In this document: positions 8,328 through 17,111 of the stretch, piece after piece
Numbering within the stretch: position 1 is the first letter of the stretch
Layout: every line of letters starts with the position of its first letter
Assembly: GCF_010500955.1 (NCBI RefSeq)
Contig: NZ_QVMJ01000001.1
Location: 62,001-126,000, forward strand
Reading direction: 5' to 3'
Source: Bacteroides sp. 519
Lineage (GTDB): Bacteria > Bacteroidota > Bacteroidia > Bacteroidales > Bacteroidaceae
DNA: 64,000 bases
Notes under the pieces: generated by a model
Seen by the model: the letters and a program-made list of their open reading frames with translations, nothing else
Databases searched by the model: none
Told to the model about the DNA's origin: nothing
Translations under genes and position numbers: made by a program

Positions 8328-10385
8328 ATGAATTTAAAAAAAACACATCTTTTCTTTGTTGCAGTTTCTTTTTTATTTCCATATTCAATTTTAGCACAAA
8401 GTAATACACAATCTCAGTCTTCTGATGAAAATGTGATAGCCCAAATGAATTACTGTATCACAACATTGACTAATATACTGAACAATAAATCAATGGTTGT
8501 TCTAGAACATGAATCTGATCAGATTGTGAATAATTTAACAATGAAGCAAATTGTTGGATTAGACGAAATAAAGGATTTTAGAATTGAACTGCTGGACGCT
8601 ATAAGTAAGTTTGAAATTACTGAAGAAGAGCGTGCGCTTATGAGAAGAATACAGTCTATAAAAAAGGACAATTTGAAGTGGAATGCTCTTTCAAATGCTT
8701 TAAATCCAACAATGTTATTAACGGGGAAAGCAGGACCAGGAATGATCTATCAGATGGCATTTCAAGTGTTGCTAACAGCTGCTCGTTCAGTCGTTGAATA
8801 TAAATCCATGTCAGGCGAACAAAATATAGAAGAACTTCGTGCGATGTGGGATTTACGAAAAGAAGATTTAAGAACAATAAATGAGGTCCGCAAATCGGCT
8901 CAAGATATTATATTCAATCTTTACAACAAATACGATTTAGATGAAGATGACCGCTTGACTGAAGCTACTGCTAATTTGTTTAGTAACTATATATCCGAAA
9001 TAGATGCTGCAAAAAGAATCCGGTTATTAGAGGATAATTATGATACATATAAAAAAGTAGCTGCTTATTATTATTATTTAGGTATGGCATATATTGATTT
9101 GGGACAATATGCGAAAGCCAAACCCCAATTTGATATATACTTAAACATGTATCAAACTGCACCAATATTAAGATGTGACGAAAAAAGTGGGTGTATAGCA
9201 TTGACGGTATTATTATACGAAAAGCATCTTTTAAATTCGGAAAAAGAGAATTTAATAAATATTGCTATAAAGAATTTGCCCGGAAATAGTGCTGCTGTAC
9301 TTCAATGTGTTATGGTGTATTTGTATGAACTTCAACAAGAAGAAAAAGGTTTGCAATTACTCCGTTCAGGGATAGATGATCCTAAAGCATCTGATCGTGA
9401 TTTGTTATTCATGGCAGCAGCTAATCTTTTTGAAATAATAGAAAAATATGATGATGTTAGTACAAGCATCAAAAGTTTATTTGCTCAAAATACACAAATG
9501 AATATTTGTTCTTATGTAACATATCTTTTGAATTCTCAAACTGAATATATATGGGAAGAGTTAGTTGATATTATTTCTTTTAGCAAAGTGACATATAAAA
9601 AGTGGTATAAATTATGGATTGGTTCAAGTTTTAATGATGCTCTTCATATCATTTTTCCAGAACGATTTTCCTGTAATAATGAAGAGTTTAATCTTTATTT
9701 TGAAGAACATTCGAAAGATAAAGTGTTGATTAAACAAATGAATATTAATTATGCGAATGGTATATTAGCTAAGAAAGTTGAAAAAGTCAATTGTTTTAAA
9801 GCAAATAAGAATCTTAAATATCTGTTTTTAGAAGTTCTTATACCCAATAAAGTATTTACAGTTAAATCTAACTTGAATTATGAAAAAATCAGAAATAGTG
9901 ACTGGCCAAGAATGAGTGAGTTTATTCTATCAGAAGATGATATAGATGATATTATAAAATTTTGTAAAAAGTACACTCCAAAAGAAAACAAAACAATTTT
10001 AGAATGTGAGAATATTGATAGTAAATATGTTGAATTGGATTCCTTAAATGGTGCCGAAGTCACGTTTTTAGGTGATACCTTGAAATACCAACCTCATCAT
10101 TCTGTAAAGCAAATAGGTCATTATTTACGAATGGTATTTCCTAATGCAATCAATATTATATATAAGTACGATGAGGAAGCAAAAGGAATGAAGCCTTATT
10201 TATGTGAGAAAGCTGAAAAGACTATTTATTTTGATGATATATGTAAGAATGAATACGAATATATGGAAATATCTGTAGAAGAAATAGAAACAGAAGAAAT
10301 AGAAACAGAAGAAATAGAAACAGATCCATGGTGGATACGTTGGTGGACTGCTATCACGAAATTTATAAAAGGACTGAAATTATAA
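8328..10385 (+). CDS. Secreted protein of unknown function with a TPR-like segment
   Basis: 685 residues, not recognised as a named family. A signal peptide is clear (MNLKKTHLFFVAVSFLFPYSILAQ), so it is exported. The middle is helical, and residues about 243-276 (YYYLGMAYIDLGQYAKAKPQFD) look like one tetratricopeptide repeat; the rest of the helical region may hold weaker repeats. The C-terminus carries three EEIET repeats (bases about 10276-10322) followed by a tryptophan-rich DPWWIRWW segment. It is visibly richer in A and T than the flanking genes, as are the next three genes. A -7-like TATTTTTG lies at 8268-8275, but no good -33 element is seen. It opens the AT-rich cassette and may act with the following zinc-enzyme-like and Hint proteins; that link is inference from position only. 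Confidence 0.75.
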   Translation: MNLKKTHLFFVAVSFLFPYSILAQSNTQSQSSDENVIAQMNYCITTLTNILNNKSMVVLEHESDQIVNNLTMKQIVGLDEIKDFRIELLDAISKFEITEEERALMRRIQSIKKDNLKWNALSNALNPTMLLTGKAGPGMIYQMAFQVLLTAARSVVEYKSMSGEQNIEELRAMWDLRKEDLRTINEVRKSAQDIIFNLYNKYDLDEDDRLTEATANLFSNYISEIDAAKRIRLLEDNYDTYKKVAAYYYYLGMAYIDLGQYAKAKPQFDIYLNMYQTAPILRCDEKSGCIALTVLLYEKHLLNSEKENLINIAIKNLPGNSAAVLQCVMVYLYELQQEEKGLQLLRSGIDDPKASDRDLLFMAAANLFEIIEKYDDVSTSIKSLFAQNTQMNICSYVTYLLNSQTEYIWEELVDIISFSKVTYKKWYKLWIGSSFNDALHIIFPERFSCNNEEFNLYFEEHSKDKVLIKQMNINYANGILAKKVEKVNCFKANKNLKYLFLEVLIPNKVFTVKSNLNYEKIRNSDWPRMSEFILSEDDIDDIIKFCKKYTPKENKTILECENIDSKYVELDSLNGAEVTFLGDTLKYQPHHSVKQIGHYLRMVFPNAINIIYKYDEEAKGMKPYLCEKAEKTIYFDDICKNEYEYMEISVEEIETEEIETEEIETDPWWIRWWTAITKFIKGLKL

Positions 10386-10507
10386 AATCGCTTTTACTTG
10401 GATTATTCATTGGTTTTGAAAGAAAGTTATTCAGGTTGTAAATGTTCTTATGGTTTAAATCTAATATGAGCGATAAATATTTTGAGTATGAATCTAAATT
10501 ATAATAG

Positions 10508-11278
10508 ATGAGAATAGTACATTATTTGGTAATATTTGCATTTTTGAAGATAAATGTAGCTGATATATATGCTCACAAAAAATGTGCAGAACATGTAGAC
10601 GATATGATTGCCGTCTTTGGATTCGAAGAGAATAATAAGCTAAAAGAATGGATGCAGTTTATCAGCTCTGACATGATTGATAAACATGAACCATTTTATT
10701 CTACATTATGTAATAATCATTTGGGATTTAAATGTAAACACCGCCTTTTATTTCATTGGGCATACAATGCGCGACCCTGGAGTTCTGAATTAGAGAAACG
10801 AATAAAAAAATATTGTGAAGAATATGATTTAAATGTAGAATCTAATTTGAGGATATTTAAATCTGAAATTAAATCTGAACAGATAAAAAGAAATAGAAAA
10901 ATAAATGAAGAAACAGAAAAAATGTTTGGATTTGCTCATGGAGGACGAGATGCTGCATATGCTCGTTTTTTTGCATCTATTGCTTACAATGTACATCTGA
11001 TTGGAGACTATACTTCAGATAATACTGACTTGGATGGACTACAAAGTCTAAATGAGATTATTAGTTCTATAATAATTGAATTGAGAAATTTGGATAATAT
11101 TAAATGTAAGAATATCATAAGAGGAATTACCCAGATAAATAATTGCTATTCTGATTCTCAAAAAAAAGCAGATGCATTAATGGAGTATTTGAAAAAAAAT
11201 GTCCCTACATTTATAAAAGAAGCACAAAATGGAAGCATTAAGCGAAGATTATCCAAACATGGTTTTATTTTGAAATAA
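10508..11278 (+). CDS. Zinc phospholipase C / S1-P1 nuclease-like secreted protein (tentative)
   Basis: 256 residues with a hydrophobic N-terminus that may be a signal peptide (MRIVHYLVIFAFLKINVADIYA). The pattern of possible zinc ligands resembles the zinc-dependent phospholipase C/S1-P1 nuclease fold: D56 and H60, H78 and H83 in KHRLLFHW, then two HxxxD pairs, H144-D148 (HGGRD) and H163-D167 (HLIGD). In that superfamily such paired HxxxD/E motifs bind the trinuclear zinc cluster, and HLIGD is very close to the nuclease motif. The mature N-terminal tryptophan expected in the classic enzymes is not seen. The start ATG at 10508 is 122 bp after the previous gene, and the next gene begins 22 bp downstream, so it is probably co-transcribed with the Hint gene. 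Enzyme activity is an inference from motifs. Confidence 0.6.
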   Translation: MRIVHYLVIFAFLKINVADIYAHKKCAEHVDDMIAVFGFEENNKLKEWMQFISSDMIDKHEPFYSTLCNNHLGFKCKHRLLFHWAYNARPWSSELEKRIKKYCEEYDLNVESNLRIFKSEIKSEQIKRNRKINEETEKMFGFAHGGRDAAYARFFASIAYNVHLIGDYTSDNTDLDGLQSLNEIISSIIIELRNLDNIKCKNIIRGITQINNCYSDSQKKADALMEYLKKNVPTFIKEAQNGSIKRRLSKHGFILK

Positions 11279-11300
11279 TAACTCATCATATTATTATCAC

Positions 11301-12488
11301 ATGAAGCACCCCATCCTGATTTTATTATTAATCTTGTTTCCGTTTGCATTAACTGCAAACGGACAAGATAAACCGCTGAAAGTTATTGAGCCCACACTTA
11401 GGGGTACACCCATTCTGAACGAAAGTGTGGTTAAAAAGGAATTGAGCAAAATAGAAGAGATCTATGCAACCTACAATGATGCCTATGAACGTTTAACCGA
11501 ACGGCAAAAACAAATTTGGCATCATGATTATCCTGATAGAGAGAATATTTGGGATGTTAGTGAACTTGGTGACGGTTGGTACAATTGTGGATGGGTAGAG
11601 CAAGTTTCGGCAAGTTCGGAGTTAAAACCTGTAAGCAGTAGTTTGGACTATAAAGCAGAAAATGCACACGATTTTAGTTTATATACTGCATGGGTCGAGG
11701 GTGTTGATGGATATGGAATTGGAGAAAGCATAACATACCTGTTTCCCGAAGGTAATCCACCTGTTACTCTTGTCGAAATATATAATGGTTATATGAAGTC
11801 TGACCAAGCATGGCAGAACAATTCAAGGGTAAAACAGCTGAAATTTTATATCAATGGAGAACCTTATGCTTTATTGAATCTGAAAGATACCAAGGCATTA
11901 CAAGTTTTCGAAATTGGCACCCATCATGTAGAAAAAGGTCGGCTTTGCTTTAAATTTGAAATTACCGATGTGTACAAAGGCGACAAATACGATGATGTTG
12001 CTATCTCTGAAATAGAATTCTACGGAACAGGTTGTCTTTGCTTTGCCAAAGGAACAATGGTTAGTACCCCCAGTGGAGAAAAACCAATTGAACAACTTCG
12101 GGTTGGCGATAAAGTGTTGAGCTTAAATACACAAACCAACCAACTGGAAGAGGCCACCATTTTGGAACTAGCAAGTAGAAAACATCATTTGTATGAACTT
12201 GATTTTAATACAATAAAGATTGAAACAACAGCAGATCATCCTTTTTATTTCGATGGGCAGTTTTATTCGGTTACAGCAAATAGCACTTACGGTGTTAACA
12301 GTAATGTGTTTTCGATTGGACAAACTATTAACTATTTGCACAATGGAGCTCTTCAAACAATAACACTGAAAGGGATACAACAGCTCAACAAGTATGAAGA
12401 AACATATACAATTACAAAATTAGATAGGAACAGCTTGTTTTTTGCAAATAAACTTTGTGTATCAGTAGAAGAGATGTATGCTAAATAG
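11301..12488 (+). CDS. Secreted glycan-binding-like and Hint-domain protein
   Basis: 395 residues with a signal peptide (cleavage near residue 22, LTANG). Residues about 100-242 form a discoidin-like sandwich (VSASSELKP, then ENAHDFSLYTAWVEG, then EIEFYGTG) of the kind called the NADase-type glycan-binding domain. Residues 245-395 are a Hint (Hedgehog/intein) domain: C247 starts CFAKGTMVSTPSGEKPIEQL, GDKVLSL follows, and block B reads TADHPFYF with H313. Hint domains self-cleave, and in polymorphic toxins they release a C-terminal toxin. Here the protein stops right after the FFANKLCVSVEE strand, with no toxin domain and no terminal His-Asn. So either a thioester is formed and resolved with an outside nucleophile (Hedgehog-like), or the domain is inactive. 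The stop codon overlaps the start of the next gene by 11 bp. Confidence 0.75.
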   Translation: MKHPILILLLILFPFALTANGQDKPLKVIEPTLRGTPILNESVVKKELSKIEEIYATYNDAYERLTERQKQIWHHDYPDRENIWDVSELGDGWYNCGWVEQVSASSELKPVSSSLDYKAENAHDFSLYTAWVEGVDGYGIGESITYLFPEGNPPVTLVEIYNGYMKSDQAWQNNSRVKQLKFYINGEPYALLNLKDTKALQVFEIGTHHVEKGRLCFKFEITDVYKGDKYDDVAISEIEFYGTGCLCFAKGTMVSTPSGEKPIEQLRVGDKVLSLNTQTNQLEEATILELASRKHHLYELDFNTIKIETTADHPFYFDGQFYSVTANSTYGVNSNVFSIGQTINYLHNGALQTITLKGIQQLNKYEETYTITKLDRNSLFFANKLCVSVEEMYAK

Positions 12489-12774
12489 TTCAATTGTTAT
12501 CCGTATCGTTTTATATATTGTTACAATAGTAGCATATCCTATGTGTTATTGGGTGTTTGCTTTTATATGTTGGTTATTGTTTTATCCTATTCAAGAAACC
12601 GAATATGCAGTAGTTGGAAGTAGTATAGTTGTTTTCGCTGGAGGAATATTGTTATCTAAATCACTTCTGTCTGATACTTTTATGAAAGCGTTTATTATTA
12701 ATGTTGTAATTCTTGTTATATGTCTTTTTTTATATCGGTTTGAGTTTGGGATATGGGACATTTATAAGTATTAA
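12478..12774 (+). CDS. Small integral membrane protein
   Basis: 98 residues, almost entirely hydrophobic, with three to four likely membrane spans (about 8-34, 42-60 and 66-88). No family was recognised. The ATG at 12478 lies inside the last codons of the Hint gene (TATGCTAAATAG), so it is translationally coupled to it. In secreted-toxin loci a small coupled membrane gene often encodes immunity or an anchor, but nothing in the sequence proves that here. It closes the AT-rich cassette. Confidence 0.6.
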   Translation: MLNSSIVIRIVLYIVTIVAYPMCYWVFAFICWLLFYPIQETEYAVVGSSIVVFAGGILLSKSLLSDTFMKAFIINVVILVICLFLYRFEFGIWDIYKY

Positions 12775-12784
12775 AAGTAATTTC

Positions 12785-12815
12785 ATTGCTTCTACAAATA
12801 AAAGAACTATTTTTG
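12785..12815 (+). promoter_or_regulatory. Promoter of the Rpn-type nuclease gene
   Basis: ATTG (12785-12788), a 19-bp spacer and TATTTTTG (12808-12815) fit the Bacteroidota consensus with one mismatch in the -33 box. It lies 22 bp upstream of the start codon at 12838, so the nuclease gene is probably transcribed on its own rather than as part of the preceding cassette. Confidence 0.55.
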
Positions 12816-12837
12816 TAATAACGAAAAGATTAATTTT

Positions 12838-13752
12838 ATGCGATACCTTGACCCTAAAGCCGACTTAACATTCAAGCGTGTGTTTGGCGAGCATCCCGAC
12901 TTAGTGATGAGCCTCTTGAATGCACTTCTTCCTCTTAACGAAGGCGAAGAGATAACCGATATTGAATACCTTTCTTCCGAATTGGTTCCTGAAAACCCTT
13001 TGCGCAAAAACAGTATTGTAGATGTGCGTTGCAAAGACAAACAAGGCAGGCAGTTTATAGTAGAAATGCAAATGATCTGGTCGCCCGAGTTTAAACAGCG
13101 CGTATTATTCAACGCCTCCAAAGCATACGTACGCCAGATAAAAACTGGTGAAGAATACGAACTGTTACAACCGGTGTATTCGCTCAATTTGGTAAATCAA
13201 GTATTCGAGCCGAATTTGGAAGGTTATTATCATTACTATAAAATGGTACATATAGAACACACCGAAAAAGTAATAGAAGGCCTTCATCTGATATTTGTAG
13301 AACTTCCCAAATTTACGCCGCAAACTTACGCTGCAAAGAAGATGCATGTATTATGGCTTCGCTATCTCACTGAGATAAATGCAAGAACATACGAAGTATC
13401 ACAAGATCTATTGGATAATCCTCAAATCAAAAAGGCTCTTAACACATTAGAGGTATCTGCTTTTACCGAAGACCAACTGTTTGAATATGAAAAGTTTTGG
13501 GACATCATTAGCGTAGAAAAAACACTTTATAATAGTGCAGAGCGGAGAGGAATAGAAAAAGGAATGAAAGAAGGAATAGAAAAAGGAATAGAAAAAGGAA
13601 TAGAAAAAGGCCTAGAAGAAGGAATAAAAATAGGACGTGAAGAAGCTAAAAAACAAAATATAGCTAACGCACGAAATCTTAAACAACTTGGTGTGCCGAT
13701 TGATGTAATTATAAAAGCAACCGGCTTGTCAATTGAAGATCTGGAGAATTAG
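12838..13752 (+). CDS. Rpn/PDDEXK_2 family putative recombination-promoting nuclease
   Basis: 304 residues of the Rpn/TIGR01784 family (transposase_31-like, PD-(D/E)XK nuclease fold). The opening YLDPKADLTFKRVFGEHPD is the family signature, and the catalytic core is D62, E76 and Q78 (DVRCKDK and FIVEMQM). Rpn proteins are DNA endonucleases linked to RecA-independent recombination and to defence or genome shuffling; multiple copies per genome are usual in Bacteroidota. Residues about 238-261 are GIEK-type tetrapeptide repeats, encoded by a 12-bp DNA repeat. The C-terminal ~25 residues (IDVIIKATGLSIEDLE) resemble the short helical tail typical of the family. It sits at the border of the AT-rich cassette and ends at the hairpin 13775-13814. 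Confidence 0.88.
   Translation: MRYLDPKADLTFKRVFGEHPDLVMSLLNALLPLNEGEEITDIEYLSSELVPENPLRKNSIVDVRCKDKQGRQFIVEMQMIWSPEFKQRVLFNASKAYVRQIKTGEEYELLQPVYSLNLVNQVFEPNLEGYYHYYKMVHIEHTEKVIEGLHLIFVELPKFTPQTYAAKKMHVLWLRYLTEINARTYEVSQDLLDNPQIKKALNTLEVSAFTEDQLFEYEKFWDIISVEKTLYNSAERRGIEKGMKEGIEKGIEKGIEKGLEEGIKIGREEAKKQNIANARNLKQLGVPIDVIIKATGLSIEDLEN
13549..13620 (+). repeat. Six 12-bp coding repeats (GIEK units) in the Rpn gene
   Basis: Six consecutive 12-bp units of the type GGAATAGAAAAA encode GIEK, GMKE, GIEK, GIEK, GIEK and GLEE. Three middle units are identical, so the copy number could change by slippage without shifting the reading frame. Confidence 0.85.
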
Positions 13753-13774
13753 TTCAGCTATCAAGTTACAAATA

Positions 13775-13814
13775 AAAGCCTGTTTAGACATCATCAACAG
13801 TCTAAACAGGCTTT
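13775..13814. terminator. Strong bidirectional terminator
   Basis: AAAGCCTGTTTAGAC (13775-13789) is exactly complementary to GTCTAAACAGGCTTT (13800-13814) with a 10-nt loop, and a T-run follows. It lies between the convergent Rpn nuclease and glmM genes and probably ends both transcripts. Confidence 0.9.
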
Positions 13815-13836
13815 ATGTTTTTTGCAAGTTACGATT

Positions 13837-15225
13837 TTACTTAGCCAGTTCGTAAATAACATCCATAATTTTCTGTGCAATCTCTTCAGCCTCTTCAACA
13901 GATGCGGCTTCGCTATATACACGGATTATGGGTTCGGTGTTGCTTTTGCGTAAATGTACCCATTTGTCGGCAAAGTCAATCTTTACACCATCTATATCGT
14001 TAATATCTTCGTTACTATATAGTTCTTTAACTTTGGCCAGAATAGCATCTACATCCGTATCGGCAGTAAGATCTACTTTGTTCTTAGCCATGTAGTAAAC
14101 CGGATAAGTAGCCCGAAGTTCACTTACTTTCTTTCCTTCGTGTGCAAGATGGCTCAGGAACAAAGCAATTCCTACCAATGCATCACGACCGTAATGGCTT
14201 GCAGGATAAATAATACCACCATTACCTTCGCCACCAATCACTGCGCCTACTTCTTTCATCTTAGTAACCACATTTACCTCACCTACAGCAGAAGCATAAT
14301 AATCTTTACCATATTTGCGGGTAACATCGCGTAAAGCACGGGTAGAACTTAAGTTTGAAACAGTATTTCCCGGTGTATGTTTCAATACATAATCGGCAAC
14401 AGTAACAAGTGTGTATTCTTCACCATACATGGCACCGTCTTCGGATATCATAGCCAAACGGTCTACATCCGGATCAACCACAAACGCAACATCTGCTTTA
14501 CCGCTCTTCATCAGGTTCATGATGTCGCCCAGATTCTTTTCCAACGGTTCGGGGTTGTGCGCAAAGTTACCGGTAGGGTCGCAGTATAGCTTTTCTATTT
14601 GTGTAACTCCAAGTTTTTCCAGCAATTCGGGCAGAATAATACCACCAACAGAGTTTACCGCATCAATAGCTACACGGAAGTTAGCTTTCTTAATAGCATC
14701 CACATCAACCAAATCTAATGCCAGAACACTATCTATATGTTTTTGGTTATAAGTTAAATCCAAACGATACGAACCCACATTGTCTACATCTGCATAAATA
14801 AATTCTTCGGCTTCGGCAATGCGTAGAACCTCTTTACCTTCGGCGTCATTCAGGAACTCGCCATGTTCATTTAATAATTTAAGCGCATTCCATTGTTTGG
14901 GGTTGTGCGAAGCAGTTAGAATAATACCGCCACAAGCTCCCTCCATAGTAACAGCAAGTTCGGTAGTAGGGGTAGAGGCCAAGTCAATGTCTACTACATC
15001 CCAACCCATTCCCATGAGTGTACCGGTTACTACATTTTTTACCATTTCGCCCGAAATGCGTGCATCGCGTCCTACTACTATCTTGTTAGAAGATGATTTG
15101 CAGGTTTTGCGAATCAGGGTGGCATAAGCCGATGTAAATTTAACTATATCAAGTGGGTTTAATCCTTCCCCAACAGGTCCGCCAATAGTTCCGCGAATAC
15201 CAGAGATAGATTTAATAAGTGTCAT
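13837..15225 (-). CDS. glmM: Phosphoglucosamine mutase (alpha-D-phosphohexomutase family)
   Basis: 462-residue phosphohexomutase, most likely GlmM, which converts glucosamine-6-phosphate to glucosamine-1-phosphate for peptidoglycan and lipopolysaccharide precursors. The active-site phosphoserine is S106 in TASHNPKQWN, the metal-binding loop is D251-P-D253-V-D255-R, the sugar-binding loop is GEGNGG, and the phosphate-binding loop is RKSNTEPIIR. The N-terminal SGIRG is typical. It is followed (upstream on the map) by the DUF4827 lipoprotein and DHH genes in an arrangement I recall from other Bacteroidales, with glmM transcribed last. A phosphomannomutase role cannot be excluded from sequence alone. 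Confidence 0.9.
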   Translation of the reverse strand: MTLIKSISGIRGTIGGPVGEGLNPLDIVKFTSAYATLIRKTCKSSSNKIVVGRDARISGEMVKNVVTGTLMGMGWDVVDIDLASTPTTELAVTMEGACGGIILTASHNPKQWNALKLLNEHGEFLNDAEGKEVLRIAEAEEFIYADVDNVGSYRLDLTYNQKHIDSVLALDLVDVDAIKKANFRVAIDAVNSVGGIILPELLEKLGVTQIEKLYCDPTGNFAHNPEPLEKNLGDIMNLMKSGKADVAFVVDPDVDRLAMISEDGAMYGEEYTLVTVADYVLKHTPGNTVSNLSSTRALRDVTRKYGKDYYASAVGEVNVVTKMKEVGAVIGGEGNGGIIYPASHYGRDALVGIALFLSHLAHEGKKVSELRATYPVYYMAKNKVDLTADTDVDAILAKVKELYSNEDINDIDGVKIDFADKWVHLRKSNTEPIIRVYSEAASVEEAEEIAQKIMDVIYELAK

Positions 15226-15263
15226 ATTATTATTAGATTAGTGATTAAGCGAAGTAATCGTTT

Positions 15264-15896
15264 TTATCTGATTTGGATTTTATGAATGTCGTAATAATAT
15301 GGATAAACATACTGCATTGCATAAGAATGTCCAAGTTTGGAAGGCACAATGATTTTAACGTGTGCACCATCTTTAATATAAGGTAATATATTAATGATAC
15401 CATTAGGCACATCTAAAGTTCCTTGCGACAACAAGCTACTGTACACGTATGGAAAATATCCATTATAGCTGTCATACACAAATAATGTAGACGAGGCTGT
15501 TGGATTGTAGAAGAAAGAATCGGTAAGAACATCAATGTCTAAATTCGACAGTGTATCTCCAACCTCAGTATCAATCTCTGCCATTACATTGTATTCTACC
15601 ATACGTACGATAATTTCATCACGTGTTTTAATCGTATCGCCATTTCCTCTATCAACAATATTCAGATATAGTCCATTCGAAAATTGAACATATTCATTTT
15701 CGCCTGTAATGGTATCCTTTTCAAACTCTTCTTTGGAAATCGTTTTGATATTGTGCTTTTTTACAAAAGCATTGACAGCCTTTCTCTCATCCTCAAGCAT
15801 TTCTGCATAGGTTTTGGAGTTATCACACGCCTGAAACATGGTTCCAAAAGCCCCGAAAGCTAAAACAATCAGAAATAAAAGTGAAAGTTTTTTCAT
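15264..15896 (-). CDS. DUF4827 lipoprotein
   Basis: 210-residue lipoprotein when started at 15896 (MKKLSLLFLIV). The longer reading frame to 15986 adds 30 residues that do not look like a signal sequence, so the shorter start is preferred. The lipobox is FQAC with Cys24. The mature part (TYAEMLEDERKAV, then YVQFSNGLYLNIVDRG, then IIVPSKLGHSYAM) is like the DUF4827 family of Bacteroidota, distantly FKBP-like in layout. It is probably exposed in the periplasm. It lies between the DHH phosphoesterase and glmM genes on the same strand, and its biochemical role is unknown. Confidence 0.8.
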   Translation of the reverse strand: MKKLSLLFLIVLAFGAFGTMFQACDNSKTYAEMLEDERKAVNAFVKKHNIKTISKEEFEKDTITGENEYVQFSNGLYLNIVDRGNGDTIKTRDEIIVRMVEYNVMAEIDTEVGDTLSNLDIDVLTDSFFYNPTASSTLFVYDSYNGYFPYVYSSLLSQGTLDVPNGIINILPYIKDGAHVKIIVPSKLGHSYAMQYVYPYYYDIHKIQIR

Positions 15897-15986
15897 TTGT
15901 TGTGTATATTTAGCGCAAAAATATCTTATTTCATTTAAACATAAAAGAAGGGTAGTATAAAGTTCTGAACCTTTAACCTTTCCCAA

Positions 15987-17024
15987 TTAACTTTTAACCT
16001 TTAGCAGATGTTCGTAAGCTTTGAGCCCTTTTTCGAACAGAGAAATGGCATCTTCTATAGGGCCAACAAATTCACCTCCGGATGCATTGAGGTGTCCGCC
16101 GCCACCAAAGAACTCGGCAGCGAATTTATTGGTAGGGAAATCACCAACCGAGCGGAAGGATATTCTAATAATATCTTTTTCTTCATCTTCTCTGAGCGAA
16201 CAGGTAAACATTACGTTCTTAATAGACAGCGGGATGTTTACGAACCCTTCGCTATCGCCCCGCATAAAATTAAATTGTTTCTGTTCTTCTTTGGTAAGGG
16301 TGATGAGGGCTGCGTTATATTCATTATATACCTTCATGTTGGTAAGCACATGGCCCATCAGGCGTAAGCGGTTTTCGGAGTAGGTGTTGAAAACCTTTCG
16401 GTATATTTCGTCTTTATCAATGCCTTTGGATAGTAACTCGCTGATAATGAAATATACTTCTGAGTTATTAGAGTTAAATGTAAATCCGCCAGTATCGGTC
16501 ATCATACCGGTATAAATACATTCTGCACCTGCTTTGGTTATATCTTCGAAATAGCCCATGCGGCAAATTAACCTGAATACAAGTTCGGCTGTCGACGACA
16601 TTCCGGGATGAGAGATGGTGATATCGCAAAAGTCTTCCGGTTGTAAGTGGTGATCAACTAGTATTTTGCGGGCGGGCGACGCTGCTACAGCACCTGCCAT
16701 ATTATCTATGCGTTTCAGTGCATTGAAATCGAGACAGCAAATAACATCGGCTTCGCTAATTAATTTATCAGCAAATTCCTGATAACGTTCATAGATTAGA
16801 ATATCCTTGCTGCCCGGCATCCATTTCAGGAAATCGGGAAAAGCATTGGGTACAATAACATTTGCATTTTTTTCTTGTGAATTAAGAAAGTGCCATAATC
16901 CGAGAGAGGAACCAATTGCATCACCATCTGGAGCAACGTGCGATACTATAACTATATTCTCTGCCCGCTCAAACCATTTGATAAAACGATCAATATTGCT
17001 TTGGGCGATAATCTTTGTAAGCAT
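15987..17024 (-). CDS. DHH/DHHA1 phosphoesterase (NrnA-like)
   Basis: 345-residue cytoplasmic phosphoesterase of the DHH superfamily. The metal-binding motifs are H29-x3-D33-x-D35 (SHVAPDGDAIG), a CLDFNAL motif, the DHH signature in VDHHLQPEDF, and the DHHA1 substrate loop GGGGHLNASGG near the C-terminus. Family members degrade nanoRNA, 3'-phosphoadenosine phosphate or cyclic dinucleotide products; NrnA-like activity is the best guess. A -7 element TATCTTTG on the minus strand (17065-17072) precedes it. It is the first gene of the unit that runs on through the DUF4827 lipoprotein to glmM. Confidence 0.9.
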   Translation of the reverse strand: MLTKIIAQSNIDRFIKWFERAENIVIVSHVAPDGDAIGSSLGLWHFLNSQEKNANVIVPNAFPDFLKWMPGSKDILIYERYQEFADKLISEADVICCLDFNALKRIDNMAGAVAASPARKILVDHHLQPEDFCDITISHPGMSSTAELVFRLICRMGYFEDITKAGAECIYTGMMTDTGGFTFNSNNSEVYFIISELLSKGIDKDEIYRKVFNTYSENRLRLMGHVLTNMKVYNEYNAALITLTKEEQKQFNFMRGDSEGFVNIPLSIKNVMFTCSLREDEEKDIIRISFRSVGDFPTNKFAAEFFGGGGHLNASGGEFVGPIEDAISLFEKGLKAYEHLLKVKS

Positions 17025-17111
17025 GTTTACTAATTTTGAATTGTGAATTCATTTAAATAGGTCACAAAGATAGAGGAATATATTTAATATTGAATGATGA
17101 ATGATGAATTT

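Noticed and set aside
15897..15986. Longer start for the DUF4827 lipoprotein at 15986
   Set aside because: The added 30 residues precede a standard lipoprotein signal peptide that starts at 15896, and they come from the intergenic leader.
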